Source of the DNA: CAXMRP01 sp964196155
GTDB lineage: Bacteria; Pseudomonadota; Alphaproteobacteria; Rhizobiales; Afifellaceae
DNA length: 64,000 nt
Assembly (NCBI GenBank): GCA_964196155.1
Contig: CAXMRP010000069.1
Location: forward strand, 1 to 64,000
Direction of reading: 5' to 3'
A program made the translations under genes and the position numbers. Each line of letters starts with the position of its first letter. Within the stretch, counting starts at the first letter, position 1. The notes beneath the pieces are model-generated. The model made no database searches. It saw only the letters and a program-made list of their open reading frames with translations, and was not told the DNA's origin. Below, one piece after another: positions 19,589 to 28,358 of the stretch.

Positions 19589-19660
19589 TTAGCAAAGCCG
19601 AAATGCCGGAATATGCGCAAAGAAAAAGGGGCGGCAGCGCCACCCCTGATCTTCGAACAT
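19589..19660 (-). promoter_or_regulatory. Possible Phe-rich leader peptide ahead of pheS
   Basis: A 23-codon frame between rplT and pheS reads MFEDQGWRCRPFFF...AFRLC and contains five Phe, three of them consecutive. Its stop lies 63 bases before the pheS ATG. Leader peptides of this kind regulate pheST by attenuation in enterobacteria. Against it: the Phe codons fall in and after the T-run of the overlapping terminator, which would give Phe codons by chance, and there is no well-placed ribosome-binding site. Tentative. Confidence 0.3.
19622..19647 (-). terminator. Rho-independent terminator/attenuator between rplT and pheS
   Basis: On the minus strand, 19647 to 19627 form a nine-pair stem (AGGGGTGGC with GCCGCCCCT, one G-T wobble) and a three-base loop GCT. 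The 3' arm runs directly into a T-run followed by CTTT. It follows the rplT stop by 30 bases, so it can end the rpmI-rplT transcript, and it may also control read-through into pheST. Confidence 0.75.
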
Positions 19661-19676
19661 CCGTCCGGGGCCGCTG

Positions 19677-20078
19677 CTAGTGAACAGCGGCGGTAAATTC
19701 GTTCGGTGTCATTTCCTTGAGATAGACAAGCGACGACTTGGCCTGCTCGGCCAATGCGGCGAACGCTGCCGGCTCGTTGACGGCCAGATCGGCGAGAACC
19801 TTGCGATCGATCTCGATACCGGCCTTGTTCAGACCATCGACCATCCGGCCATAGGTCAGACCGTTGAGACGGGCGGCGGCGTTGATGCGCTGAATCCACA
19901 GCGAGCGAAAGTTGCGCTTGCGAACCCGGCGATCGCGATAGGCGTATTGCGCGGCTTTCTCGACCGCCTGCTTGGCGACGCGAATGGTATTCTTGCGCCG
20001 GCCATAATAGCCCTTGGCCTGTTTGATGACCTTTTTGTGGCGGGCATGGGCGGTAACGCCCCGTTTAATTCGTGACAT
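19677..20078 (-). CDS. rplT: 50S ribosomal protein L20
   Basis: L20 is an early-assembly protein of the large subunit that binds 23S rRNA. The 133-residue product begins MSRIKRGVTAHARHKKVIKQAKGYYGRRKN, with the long basic N-terminal helix, and contains the family signature segment around RSLWIQRINAAAR. It is about 15 residues longer than E. coli L20 at the C-terminus, usual in alphaproteobacteria. It lies 18 bases after rpmI and is followed by a terminator. Confidence 0.98.
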   Translation of the reverse strand: MSRIKRGVTAHARHKKVIKQAKGYYGRRKNTIRVAKQAVEKAAQYAYRDRRVRKRNFRSLWIQRINAAARLNGLTYGRMVDGLNKAGIEIDRKVLADLAVNEPAAFAALAEQAKSSLVYLKEMTPNEFTAAVH

Positions 20079-20096
20079 GAACCTGTCTCCCTTGGA

Positions 20097-20297
20097 CTAG
20101 CGTTGATACGGCAGAAATTTGCGAATGACGCGCGCATCCTGCTCCGACAGCACCGAGGTGCCGCGTGCATTGCGGATGAATTTGCGGCTTCGCTTGATCA
20201 TGCCGTGACGTTTGCCGGCCTGGGCGACCTTGATCTTGCCCGATGCGGTGACCTTGAATCGCTTCTTGGCCCCCGACTTCGTTTTCATCTTGGGCAT
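20097..20297 (-). CDS. rpmI: 50S ribosomal protein L35
   Basis: A 66-residue basic ribosomal protein from ATG 20297 (MPKMKTKSGAKKRFKVTASG), with GGAGAG-type ribosome-binding bases just upstream. The frame remains open to 20468, but the MPKMKTK start is the conserved family start. It is paired with rplT and lies 236 bases from infC, the standard infC-rpmI-rplT order. Confidence 0.97.
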   Translation of the reverse strand: MPKMKTKSGAKKRFKVTASGKIKVAQAGKRHGMIKRSRKFIRNARGTSVLSEQDARVIRKFLPYQR

Positions 20298-20533
20298 TTT
20301 GCTCTCCTTCAAACTGACGGCAACCCGGCAATATCGACGGGTTGAGCCATTACGGCTCTGGTCATGAACACCTGTCATGAGCATTCGGGATCGCCACGGC
20401 ATGCCCTGTCCGGATAGTCCGGAGCCGGGCGATCCGGCAGCGGGCTTATAGCGATGCGCCCGCAACATGGCAAGCCGTTCGCTGATTCGCCATTGTGGCC
20501 AGCGCGGACGGCTTGCAATTATTTTTCGCCGAT

Positions 20534-21268
20534 TTAAGTCGCGGCGGCAGCGTCAGCCGGCGGAGCGCTTTCGGCGCTCTCTACTTTCGGCTCCGCAATT
20601 TCTTCCGTCTCGGCAACTTCCGCTTCGGCATTTTCCGCTTCGGTAGCTGCCGCGGCTTCAGCTTCAGCTTCCTCCTTGGCCTGCAATTCCTTTTGCAGTG
20701 CCTTGCGCGATGCCCGTTGGGCCGGCGTCAGTGGAATGGGTGCCAGAATCATGATCATCTGACGGCCTTCCATCTTCGGCTGATACTCAACTTTGGACAT
20801 GGTCCCCAATTCGTCACGAACCTTGAACAGGAGATCGAGACCCAGTTCCTGGTGGGCCATTTCGCGACCGCGAAACCGCATGGTCACCTTGACCTTGTTT
20901 TCGTCGTCGAGGAACCGGCGCGCGTTGCGCATCTTCACGTCATAGTCATGAGTGTCGATGTTGGGCCGCATCTTGATTTCCTTGACGTCGACCGTCTTCT
21001 GGTTCTTGCGGGCCTCGGCGGCCTTTTTTTGAGCCTGATATTTGTATTTGCCGTAGTCGAGGATTTTCACGACAGGTGGCTTGGAATTGGGGGCGACCTC
21101 GACAAGGTCAAGACCGACATCGGCAGCGATATCCATCGCCTTCTCTACCGGTACAGGGCCGTGGTGGGTACCCTCATGATCGACAAGCTGAACTTCGTGG
21201 GCGGTAATTTCCGCGTTGACGCGGGGGCCCTCCTTTACTTGCGGAGGTGCACGATATGGTCGGCGAAT
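20534..21268 (-). CDS. infC: Translation initiation factor IF-3, non-AUG (ATT) start
   Basis: IF-3 checks start-codon selection and keeps subunits apart. The first ATG in frame (21136) is too far in. Reading upstream gives RRPYRAPPQVKEGPRVNAEITAHEVQLVDHEG, the conserved IF-3 N-terminus, beginning at ATT 21268-21266 with AAAAGGAG about nine bases before it. From this start the protein has 244 residues. A rare start codon is the known device by which IF-3 represses its own translation. The core is normal (LVEVAPNSKPPVVKILDYGKYKYQ; KVTMRFRGREMAHQELG). The last ~55 residues form an Ala/Glu-rich acidic tail absent from E. coli IF-3. Confidence 0.95.
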   Translation of the reverse strand: MRRPYRAPPQVKEGPRVNAEITAHEVQLVDHEGTHHGPVPVEKAMDIAADVGLDLVEVAPNSKPPVVKILDYGKYKYQAQKKAAEARKNQKTVDVKEIKMRPNIDTHDYDVKMRNARRFLDDENKVKVTMRFRGREMAHQELGLDLLFKVRDELGTMSKVEYQPKMEGRQMIMILAPIPLTPAQRASRKALQKELQAKEEAEAEAAAATEAENAEAEVAETEEIAEPKVESAESAPPADAAAAT

Positions 21269-21532
21269 GGTCTGAACTCCTTTTAGATATTGCGGTCACC
21301 AATTAAGCAATCCGGCTTCTTTGCGGGCCGCGTTGCCAGTTCATTATCGCACAAGGCCGTCAACGCAACAAGAATCGCCTTTTGCCCCTTCCAGTTTGCC
21401 TATAAAAACGCTCAAATTCAGGCGCCGCTGGCTTTGATCTGTTCCCGAAACAGGGCCAATGGCGGAACTTGGGCCCTTTCCTAATCTGAATTATGGTGGG
21501 CCCGGCACCACTGCGAAAGAAGCAAACCGGCG

Positions 21533-22351
21533 ATGGCCATTCCCCCAGACCTTGAACATCTCGATGTTGGTGCGGGCGCTGCGGCGCGGACAATTGTCGT
21601 TTGCCGGCGGCCGGCAGCCTCGGGGAATGAGCCGCAGGCGCCGGGACTATTCTGGCTCGGCGGTTTCAAATCCGACATGGAGGGCTCCAAGGCGATAGCG
21701 CTGGATCAGTTCGCCGCCGAGACCGGGCAAGCCTGTACCCGCTTCGATTATTCCGGTCATGGCCGATCCAGGGGATCGTTTTCCGCGGGAACGATCTCAT
21801 GCTGGCTGGAGGAAGCCGAAGCGGTGTTCGAGCAGTGCACGACAGGTCCGCAAATTGTTGTTGGTTCATCGATGGGCGGTTGGATCGCGCTGCTGCTCGC
21901 CACACATCTGAATGAGACCGGCTTTTCGGACAGGTTGGCCGGGTTGGTGCTGATCGCGCCGGCGATTGACATGACCAAAGACCTGATGTGGGATTTGTTC
22001 GACGCAGACGCCCGCGCCGCCCTGAAACGCGATGGCGAATACCGGCAGCCGTCGGACTATTCCGATGAACCTTATGTGCTGACGCAGGCTCTGATAGAGG
22101 ACGGGGAAAAGCATCTGTTCGGTGACCGGCTGATCGAGACCGGATGCCTGGTCCACATTATTCAAGGCATGCGGGATACGGATGTGCCATGGCGGCACGG
22201 GGCCGGCGTGCTAGAGCGGCTGGCCCACGACGACGGGGTTTTGACTTTGGTGCGGGACGGCGATCACCGTCTGTCCCGCCCGCAGGATATTGATCGCCTG
22301 CTGGCGATTATTGCCGACTTTCCGACGCCGGATGCGGCCCAAGATCCCTAA
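21533..22351 (+). CDS. Alpha/beta hydrolase, ABHD10-like serine esterase/thioesterase
   Basis: A 272-residue alpha/beta-hydrolase. The nucleophile elbow is GSSMGGW, preceded by FDYSGHGRSRG (oxyanion side), and the C-terminal catalytic histidine is likely in DGDHRLSRPQDID. The pattern of GGFKSDMEGSKA followed by DYSGHGRS and LIAPAIDMTKDLMW resembles the ABHD10 / palmitoyl-thioesterase-like family often found in alphaproteobacteria. The substrate is unknown. It begins at ATG 21533, divergent from infC across 264 bases, and is followed by trpF 67 bases later, so it may be the first gene of that transcript. Confidence 0.85.
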   Translation: MAIPPDLEHLDVGAGAAARTIVVCRRPAASGNEPQAPGLFWLGGFKSDMEGSKAIALDQFAAETGQACTRFDYSGHGRSRGSFSAGTISCWLEEAEAVFEQCTTGPQIVVGSSMGGWIALLLATHLNETGFSDRLAGLVLIAPAIDMTKDLMWDLFDADARAALKRDGEYRQPSDYSDEPYVLTQALIEDGEKHLFGDRLIETGCLVHIIQGMRDTDVPWRHGAGVLERLAHDDGVLTLVRDGDHRLSRPQDIDRLLAIIADFPTPDAAQDP

Positions 22352-22418
22352 GCCAACGTTTTTGTCCCGCGGTCAAATTGCTTGTACAGTTCACCGGATT
22401 CATGCAAGTGGCAGCGCC

Positions 22419-23090
22419 ATGGCGACACTGGTCAAAACATGCGGTTTGCAAACTGCCGACGATGTGGACGCGGCGCGTGATGCGGGTGCGGCGTTGATAG
22501 GATTTGTCTTCTTCCCGCCGAGCCCGCGCAATGTCTCGCTGGATGAAGCTGCGCCGCTGTTTGAAAAAGCGCGTGCTGCCGGACGGAACGCCGTGCAAAC
22601 AGTCGCGCTGACCGTCGATCCGTCGGTTGATCAGGTGCGTGCGATCATGAAAAATCTTTCGCCGGACCTGATCCAGTTTCACGGGTCGGAATCGCCAGTC
22701 ACAATCGCAACGATCCGGGCTGCGACGGGATGCCGGGCGATGAAGGCGATCGGGGTCTCGACCACTGCCGATCTGGATGCGGTGCCGGCCTACCGGTCTG
22801 TCTGCGACATGATCTTGATCGACGCCAAGGCACCGAAAACGGCAAACCGGCCGGGTGGTCTTGGTATGACATTCGACTGGTCGCTTCTGGCAGGATTTAG
22901 TCCGGGTGTGCCGTGGCTGCTGGCGGGCGGGCTCAATGCCGGCAATGTCGCCGATGCGCTGAGCCAAACCCGGGCACCTGGCGTTGATGTATCCTCGGGG
23001 ATTGAAAGCGCGCCGGGAATAAAAGACCCGCACCGTATCGGCCGGTTTATCGATGCGGTACGGTCCGCCGATGAACTGATTGCTGCGTAA
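22419..23090 (+). CDS. trpF: Phosphoribosylanthranilate isomerase
   Basis: TrpF catalyses the third step of tryptophan synthesis, the Amadori rearrangement of PRA to CdRP. From ATG 22419 (MATLVKTCGLQTADD) it has 223 residues, the usual length. The TIM-barrel signatures are present: VKTCGL with the catalytic cysteine, FVFFPPSPRNV, LIQFHGSE, the aspartate in ILIDAK, LAGGLNAGNV, and VDVSSGIES at the phosphate site. The open frame upstream to 22290 overlaps the hydrolase and is not used. It is followed directly by trpB. Confidence 0.96.
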   Translation: MATLVKTCGLQTADDVDAARDAGAALIGFVFFPPSPRNVSLDEAAPLFEKARAAGRNAVQTVALTVDPSVDQVRAIMKNLSPDLIQFHGSESPVTIATIRAATGCRAMKAIGVSTTADLDAVPAYRSVCDMILIDAKAPKTANRPGGLGMTFDWSLLAGFSPGVPWLLAGGLNAGNVADALSQTRAPGVDVSSGIESAPGIKDPHRIGRFIDAVRSADELIAA

Positions 23091-23100
23091 CACCAAAAGG

Positions 23101-24357
23101 ATGGCTGCCGTGACTGCGCCTCATGCATCAACCGCCAACACCTACCGTTCCGGGCCGGATGAGCGCGGGCATTTTGGGCTCTATGGCGGGCAGTTTGTCG
23201 CCGAAACCCTGATGCCCAACATTCTGGAGCTGGATGAGGCCTACAAGGCGGCGAAGGCCGATCCGGAATTTCATGCCGAACTTTCAGGACTTTTGAGCCA
23301 TTATGCCGGCCGGCCCAGTCCGCTCTATTATGCCGAACGGCTGACAGAAGCGGTGCGCGCCGATGCCCCGGCAGGCAAGGGTGCGAAAATCTATTTCAAG
23401 CGCGACGAACTCAACCACACCGGCTCGCACAAGATCAACAATTGCCTGGGACAAATCCTGCTGGCCAAGCGGATGGGGAAAACGCGGATCATTGCCGAGA
23501 CTGGCGCCGGTCAGCATGGCGTGGCGGCAGCGACTGTTGCGGCACGGTTCGGGTTGCCGTGCGTGGTCTATATGGGCAAGACCGATACTGAACGACAGAA
23601 GCCGAATGTCTTTCGCATGACGCTGCTGGGCGCAGAAATCCACGCTGTTTCCGCCGGGGCCGGTACGCTCAAGGACGCCATGAACGAGGCGTTGCGCGAC
23701 TGGGTGACCAACGTCACGGATACCTATTATATCATCGGCACAGCTGCCGGACCGCACCCCTATCCAGAACTGGTCCGCGATTTTCAGTCGGTGATCGGCA
23801 ATGAGACCAGGGAACAGATGATGGCGGCGGAGGGCCGGCTACCGGATGCGCTGGTGGCTTGTCTGGGCGGTGGGTCCAACGCTATCGGCCTGTTCCATCC
23901 CTTCCTCGACGACACGGATATCGCCATTTATGGTGTCGAGGCCGGTGGCAAGGGGCTGGAAGGCGATGAGCATTGCGCTTCGCTCAATGCCGGGAAACCC
24001 GGTGTCCTGCACGGCAACCGGACATATCTGTTGCAGGATCCCGATGGGCAGATACTGGAAGGCCATTCGATCTCGGCCGGGCTTGATTATCCCGGTATCG
24101 GGCCGGAGCATTCCTGGCTGCGCGACAGTGGCCGTGTCACCTATGTCTCGGCGACCGATGCAGAAGCGCTGGAGGCGTTTCAGCTTTGCACCAAACTGGA
24201 AGGCATCATTCCGGCGCTTGAACCCTCGCATGCGCTCGCCCATGTGCGTAAGCTGGCACCGACGATGGACAAGGATCAGCTTATCGTGATGAATTTGTGC
24301 GGCCGGGGCGACAAGGATGTCTTTACCGTGGCGGAGCATCTGGGTGTGACGATTTAA
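23101..24357 (+). CDS. trpB: Tryptophan synthase beta chain
   Basis: The PLP enzyme that joins indole and serine to give tryptophan. The PLP lysine is in HTGSHKINN (Lys111 from this start) and the phosphate-binding loop is GGGSNAIG. The YRSGPDERGHFGLYGGQFVAETLMP N-terminus is classic TrpB. About 418 residues from ATG 23101; GTG 23110 has better spacing from AAAAGGA and may be the true start. It begins ten bases after trpF and ends 46 bases before trpA. Confidence 0.97.
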   Translation: MAAVTAPHASTANTYRSGPDERGHFGLYGGQFVAETLMPNILELDEAYKAAKADPEFHAELSGLLSHYAGRPSPLYYAERLTEAVRADAPAGKGAKIYFKRDELNHTGSHKINNCLGQILLAKRMGKTRIIAETGAGQHGVAAATVAARFGLPCVVYMGKTDTERQKPNVFRMTLLGAEIHAVSAGAGTLKDAMNEALRDWVTNVTDTYYIIGTAAGPHPYPELVRDFQSVIGNETREQMMAAEGRLPDALVACLGGGSNAIGLFHPFLDDTDIAIYGVEAGGKGLEGDEHCASLNAGKPGVLHGNRTYLLQDPDGQILEGHSISAGLDYPGIGPEHSWLRDSGRVTYVSATDAEALEAFQLCTKLEGIIPALEPSHALAHVRKLAPTMDKDQLIVMNLCGRGDKDVFTVAEHLGVTI

Positions 24358-24403
24358 AGCCGAACATGCCAGAGCGAATACGAGCACGAGGATTGCCAGA
24401 ACT

Positions 24404-25249
24404 GTGACCGACACTTCCCGCATCGACGACCGGTTTGCCGCGCTTCAAGCCAAAGCGCGACCGGGGCTGGTCACCTATGTGATGGCTGGCGATCCCGATC
24501 GGGAGACCGCCCGGCAGATCCTGAAGGCCCTGCCGGCAGCAGGCGCGGATGTTGTCGAATTCGGGATGCCGTTTTCCGATCCGATGGCCGATGGACCGGC
24601 GATCCAGGCGGCGGGCCTGCGCGCGCTGAACTGCGGGCAGACGCTGAAAAAGACGCTGGAAGACATTGCCTGGTTCCGTGAAACGGATCGCGAGACGCCG
24701 ATCGTTCTGATGGGCTATTTCAACCCGATTTATATCTATGGCGTCGATGCCTTTCTGGCTGACGCGCGCGAGGCGGGGATCGACGGGTTGATTATCGTCG
24801 ACCTGCCGCCAGAAGAAGATGATGAACTGTGCCTGCCGGCGCTGAAGGCCGGGCTCAACTTCATCCGGCTGGCAACGCCAACGACCGATAACAAACGGCT
24901 GCCGACGGTGCTCAATAACACTTCGGGCTTTGTCTATTACGTATCGATTACCGGGATCACCGGATCGGCGTCGCCGCAGACCGATCAGGTGGCGCAGGCT
25001 GTGGCGCGGATCAAGGGCCACACTGATCTACCGGTGGCTGTCGGATTTGGAGTGAATACGCCCGAACAGGCAGCAGCGATTGGACGTACTGCCGACGCGG
25101 TGGTTGTCGGTTCGGCCATAGTTGGCGCGATCAAGGACAGTCTTGATAGTGATGATCGCGCCACCGGCGAAACAGTGGATGCGGTGGCGGAACTGGTCAA
25201 TGCATTGTCACAGGGCGTGCGGGCTGCGCGCCAAATGGCAGCGAAATAA
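24404..25249 (+). CDS. trpA: Tryptophan synthase alpha chain
   Basis: TrpA cleaves indole-3-glycerol phosphate and passes indole through a tunnel to TrpB. The 281-residue TIM barrel starts at GTG 24404 (MTDTSRIDDRF). The catalytic glutamate is in VVEFGMPFSDP and the catalytic aspartate in DPMADGPAIQ, with phosphate-binding segments SITGITG and VGFGVN. Third gene of the trpF-trpB-trpA set; accD follows after 14 bases. Confidence 0.97.
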   Translation: MTDTSRIDDRFAALQAKARPGLVTYVMAGDPDRETARQILKALPAAGADVVEFGMPFSDPMADGPAIQAAGLRALNCGQTLKKTLEDIAWFRETDRETPIVLMGYFNPIYIYGVDAFLADAREAGIDGLIIVDLPPEEDDELCLPALKAGLNFIRLATPTTDNKRLPTVLNNTSGFVYYVSITGITGSASPQTDQVAQAVARIKGHTDLPVAVGFGVNTPEQAAAIGRTADAVVVGSAIVGAIKDSLDSDDRATGETVDAVAELVNALSQGVRAARQMAAK

Positions 25250-25263
25250 GGCGAAGCGTTTTG

Positions 25264-26472
25264 GTGAACTGGATATCCAACGTTGTACGGCCCAAAATTC
25301 GCGGCCTTCTGTCCAAGCGGGACTCGCCAGACAATTTGTGGGTCAAATGCCCCGAATCCGGTGAAATGGTCTTTCATAAGGATCTGGAGGCGAACCAGTT
25401 CGTCTTTCCCGGATCAGGATACCACCAGCGGATCGACGCCAATGCACGGTTGCGGCTGTTGTTTGACGACGCCAAATGGACACCGATCGACATGCCGGAT
25501 GCGCCGGTCGATCCCTTAAAGTTTCGCGATGAACGACGCTACTCGGAACGTCTGAAGGCGGCAAAAGCCAAAACCGGTCTGGACGATGCCATAATCGCTG
25601 GCACCGGCGCGGTTCTTGGCACCGATATCGTCGCCGCCGTTCAGGATTTCGATTTCATGGGCGGATCGCTGGGCATGGCGGCGGGCGAGGCCTTTGTTAC
25701 GGCGGCAAGTCACGCTGTAGGTCAACAGCGGCCCTTTATCATGTTTGCCGCGTCAGGCGGCGCGCGCATGCAGGAGGGCATTCTGTCGCTCATGCAATTG
25801 CCACGCGCGACCGTTGCGGTGGAGCGGCTGAAAAAAGCCGGCCTGCCCTACATCGTTGTTCTGACCAATCCGACGACTGGTGGCGTGACCGCATCCTACG
25901 CCATGCTCGGCGATATCCATATTGCCGAACCTGGGGCGCTGATCGGTTTTGCCGGACCGCGGGTGATTGAACAGACCATTCGCGAAAAACTGCCCGATGG
26001 CTTCCAGCGCGCCGAATATCTGCGCGAACACGGCATGGTCGACATGGTGGTACATCGCCACGAATTGCGATCGACCCTCGCCAGTCTTTGCCGCTTGCTC
26101 ACCGGTCAGCCGGCCGTGCCACTGGCCGACATCGAAGATACTGCGCTGCCGGCAGGTGCTGCAGACGGCGATGGTGCGCCGGGTGCGGGCGGAAATGGTC
26201 TTGATACGGATACTGATGCACGCAGCGATGTCACCGGAAAAAACGGGTCCAGCGCTGTTGGCACAAGCGGGACGGGCAGGGAACCATCCGGCGCAGACAA
26301 CAGGGCTACCAAGGTGCGTTCAAGCGAAGGCACTGAAAAGAGCGTTGGCCGCAAGCCGGCCAAGAACAAGGCGGCAGCAAAAGACCAATTGGACGATGGC
26401 GGCGATCAGACCTCGGCCGGTGATGATCGCAAGCCAGCAAGGCCCGCCGGCGACAAACAGAAAAAAGACTGA
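25264..26472 (+). CDS. accD: Acetyl-CoA carboxylase carboxyltransferase subunit beta
   Basis: AccD with AccA transfers the carboxyl group from biotin to acetyl-CoA, the first step in fatty-acid synthesis. The product starts MNWISNVVRPKIRGLL; GTG 25264 is preferred over TTG 25261. The crotonase-like core has GGSLGMAAGEA and ASGGARMQEGILSLMQ. The N-terminal zinc ribbon of E. coli AccD is degraded: only one cysteine remains (VKCPESG) and the second pair reads FPGS. About 107 residues after the core (from ~296) are a low-complexity Gly/Asp/Ser then Lys/Ala/Asp tail. It lies between trpA and folC. Confidence 0.95.
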   Translation: MNWISNVVRPKIRGLLSKRDSPDNLWVKCPESGEMVFHKDLEANQFVFPGSGYHQRIDANARLRLLFDDAKWTPIDMPDAPVDPLKFRDERRYSERLKAAKAKTGLDDAIIAGTGAVLGTDIVAAVQDFDFMGGSLGMAAGEAFVTAASHAVGQQRPFIMFAASGGARMQEGILSLMQLPRATVAVERLKKAGLPYIVVLTNPTTGGVTASYAMLGDIHIAEPGALIGFAGPRVIEQTIREKLPDGFQRAEYLREHGMVDMVVHRHELRSTLASLCRLLTGQPAVPLADIEDTALPAGAADGDGAPGAGGNGLDTDTDARSDVTGKNGSSAVGTSGTGREPSGADNRATKVRSSEGTEKSVGRKPAKNKAAAKDQLDDGGDQTSAGDDRKPARPAGDKQKKD

Positions 26473-26474
26473 TT

Positions 26475-27794
26475 GTGCCGTCGGTAACGGCCAGTCTGGA
26501 GACCCTTTCGGCGCTCCATCCCAAGCTCATCGACCTGTCACTGGACCGGATCGAGACGCTGCTGGAGCGGCGTGGCCGGCCACAGGACCGGTTGCCGCCG
26601 GTCATCCATATTGCCGGTACCAACGGCAAGGGTTCAACCCAAGCCCTGCTGCGGGCGATGCTGGAGGCGGCCGGGCACACGGTGCATGCCTACACATCAC
26701 CCCATCTGGTGCGGTTTAACGAGCGCATCCGGCTTGGCCATCCGTCAGGCGGCCGGATTGTCGACGATGAGATGCTGGTCCGTGCGATCGAGCGGGTGCG
26801 GGCGATTAACAATGGCGACGAGATCACCTATTTTGAGATCACGACCGCAATCGCCCTTGATCTTTTTGCCACCAATGCGGCGGACTATTGTCTGATGGAA
26901 GTCGGCCTTGGCGGGCGTTTTGATGCGACCAATGTCATTGACCAGCCGCTGGCCAGCGTGATTACGCCGGTTTCCCATGATCACCCGGAATTTCTCGGAT
27001 CCGATCTTGCCGGCATTGCGGCGGAAAAGGCCGGCATCCTGAAGCGCGGTTCGGTCGGCGTCATTGCCCCGCAAAACGAGCATGCCATGGCGATGATCGC
27101 GGTGGAGGCACAGGCAGCCGGTGCCAAGCTGTTTCGCCACGGCGAGGATTGGACAGTGTGGTCGGAACACGGCCGGCTGATCTATCAGGATGAAGCAGGG
27201 CTTCTGGATCTGCCGTTGCCCAGGCTTGTCGGCAATCATCAGGTGATCAATGCCGGCACCGCCATCGCAACCTTGCGAGCCAGCGGTGTCCACATGTCAG
27301 CGGAGGCGATGGAATCCGGTCTGACCAGTGCGCGATGGCCGGCGCGACTGCAAAATGTAAGCACAGGGTCGCTTGTCGGCAAATTACCCGAGGGCGCGGA
27401 AATCTGGCTCGATGGCGGTCACAACCAGTCGGCCGGTGTGGCGCTTGCTGAAACCATGAGCGATCTGGAAGAGCGCAACCCTCGGCCGCTGGTGCTGATT
27501 ACCGGCTTGATGACGACGAAGGATCCGGCCGGCTTTTTTGCGCCCTTTGCCGGACTGGCGCGCCATGCGCTGACGATCCCTGTCCCGGACACGGAAGCGG
27601 GCTATTCACCGGATGATCTGGCCATTGCGGCGATGAGTGTCGATCTGCCGGCACAGCCGATAGAAAGTTTTGAAGAAGCCTGCGCAGAATTGGTGCGGCA
27701 CAGCGCCGGACAGCCGCCGCCGCGGGTTCTGATTTGCGGTTCGCTCTATCTGGCCGGCGCGGTCCTTGGTGCCAACGATATGACGCCGACATAA
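26475..27794 (+). CDS. folC: Folylpolyglutamate synthase / dihydrofolate synthase
   Basis: FolC adds glutamate to dihydropteroate and extends the folate polyglutamate tail. The 439-residue Mur-ligase-type protein starts at GTG 26475, three bases after the accD stop. The ATP-binding loop is HIAGTNGKGST (about residues 45-55), followed by YTSPHLVRFNERI, the central GLGGRFDATNV segment, SHDHPEFLGSDLAGIAAEKAGI with the lysine that is carbamylated in the family, and DGGHNQSAG in the C-terminal domain. Last gene of the plus-strand trp-accD-folC run; hairpins lie downstream. Confidence 0.96.
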   Translation: MPSVTASLETLSALHPKLIDLSLDRIETLLERRGRPQDRLPPVIHIAGTNGKGSTQALLRAMLEAAGHTVHAYTSPHLVRFNERIRLGHPSGGRIVDDEMLVRAIERVRAINNGDEITYFEITTAIALDLFATNAADYCLMEVGLGGRFDATNVIDQPLASVITPVSHDHPEFLGSDLAGIAAEKAGILKRGSVGVIAPQNEHAMAMIAVEAQAAGAKLFRHGEDWTVWSEHGRLIYQDEAGLLDLPLPRLVGNHQVINAGTAIATLRASGVHMSAEAMESGLTSARWPARLQNVSTGSLVGKLPEGAEIWLDGGHNQSAGVALAETMSDLEERNPRPLVLITGLMTTKDPAGFFAPFAGLARHALTIPVPDTEAGYSPDDLAIAAMSVDLPAQPIESFEEACAELVRHSAGQPPPRVLICGSLYLAGAVLGANDMTPT

Positions 27795-27802
27795 TTCTTT
27801 GG

Positions 27803-27868
27803 TTTGACGCTTACGCAAACGTCAAATACATAACTATATCGCACCGCGTCCGGCACATAACCGGACGC
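27803..27868. terminator. Two hairpins between convergent folC and trxA
   Basis: Two inverted repeats lie in the 109-base convergent gap. The first has arms TTTGACG (27803-27809) and CGTCAAA (27820-27826). The second has arms GCGTCCGG (27846-27853) and CCGGACGC (27861-27868) around a seven-base loop. Neither is followed by a clear T-run, so intrinsic termination is possible but unproven. Confidence 0.5.
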
Positions 27869-27903
27869 AATGCAGTTTAAGTACTTGGTAAATTGGCGCT
27901 TTT

Positions 27904-28224
27904 TCAGGCGGCGTTTTCGACCCACTTTTGCAGATCGCTCTTGGGCACGGCGCCGACCTTCATATCGGCCGGCTCGCCATCCTTGAACATGATCAAGGTC
28001 GGTATCGAACGGACGCCGTATTTGATCGCGGTGTTCTGGTTTTCATCGACGTTCAGCTTGACGATCTTCACCTTGCCGTCCAACTCGTTGGACAGCTCCT
28101 CAAGGTGCGGGCCAATCATCTTGCAGGGGCCGCACCATTCTGCCCAGAAGTCCACCACAACAGGTTCGGATGCGCCAAGCACATCCGCTTCAAAACTGGC
28201 GTCAGTTACTGTCTGCGTTGCCAT
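27904..28224 (-). CDS. trxA: Thioredoxin
   Basis: A 106-residue cytoplasmic disulfide reductant. The redox site is WCGPCK (Cys31 and Cys34), the buried aspartate lies in VVVDFWAEWCGPC, and the cis-proline loop reads YGVRSIPTLIMFKDG. A good ribosome-binding site (AGGAG) precedes the ATG at 28224. It follows addA by 134 bases on the same strand. The addA-trxA order is common in Rhizobiales; the gap leaves room for its own promoter. Confidence 0.97.
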   Translation of the reverse strand: MATQTVTDASFEADVLGASEPVVVDFWAEWCGPCKMIGPHLEELSNELDGKVKIVKLNVDENQNTAIKYGVRSIPTLIMFKDGEPADMKVGAVPKSDLQKWVENAA

Positions 28225-28358
28225 GGGAATCTCCTAGTCAGTTAATTTCGTGGATTTCATCGCGGTCAGATGCGACTCGCCGCGTGTTGGCAGGAAAGTA
28301 GGAACGGCACCGGTCCCGGTCAAGGACAAGACATGATGCCGCCTTGGCCGGTTTGCGA

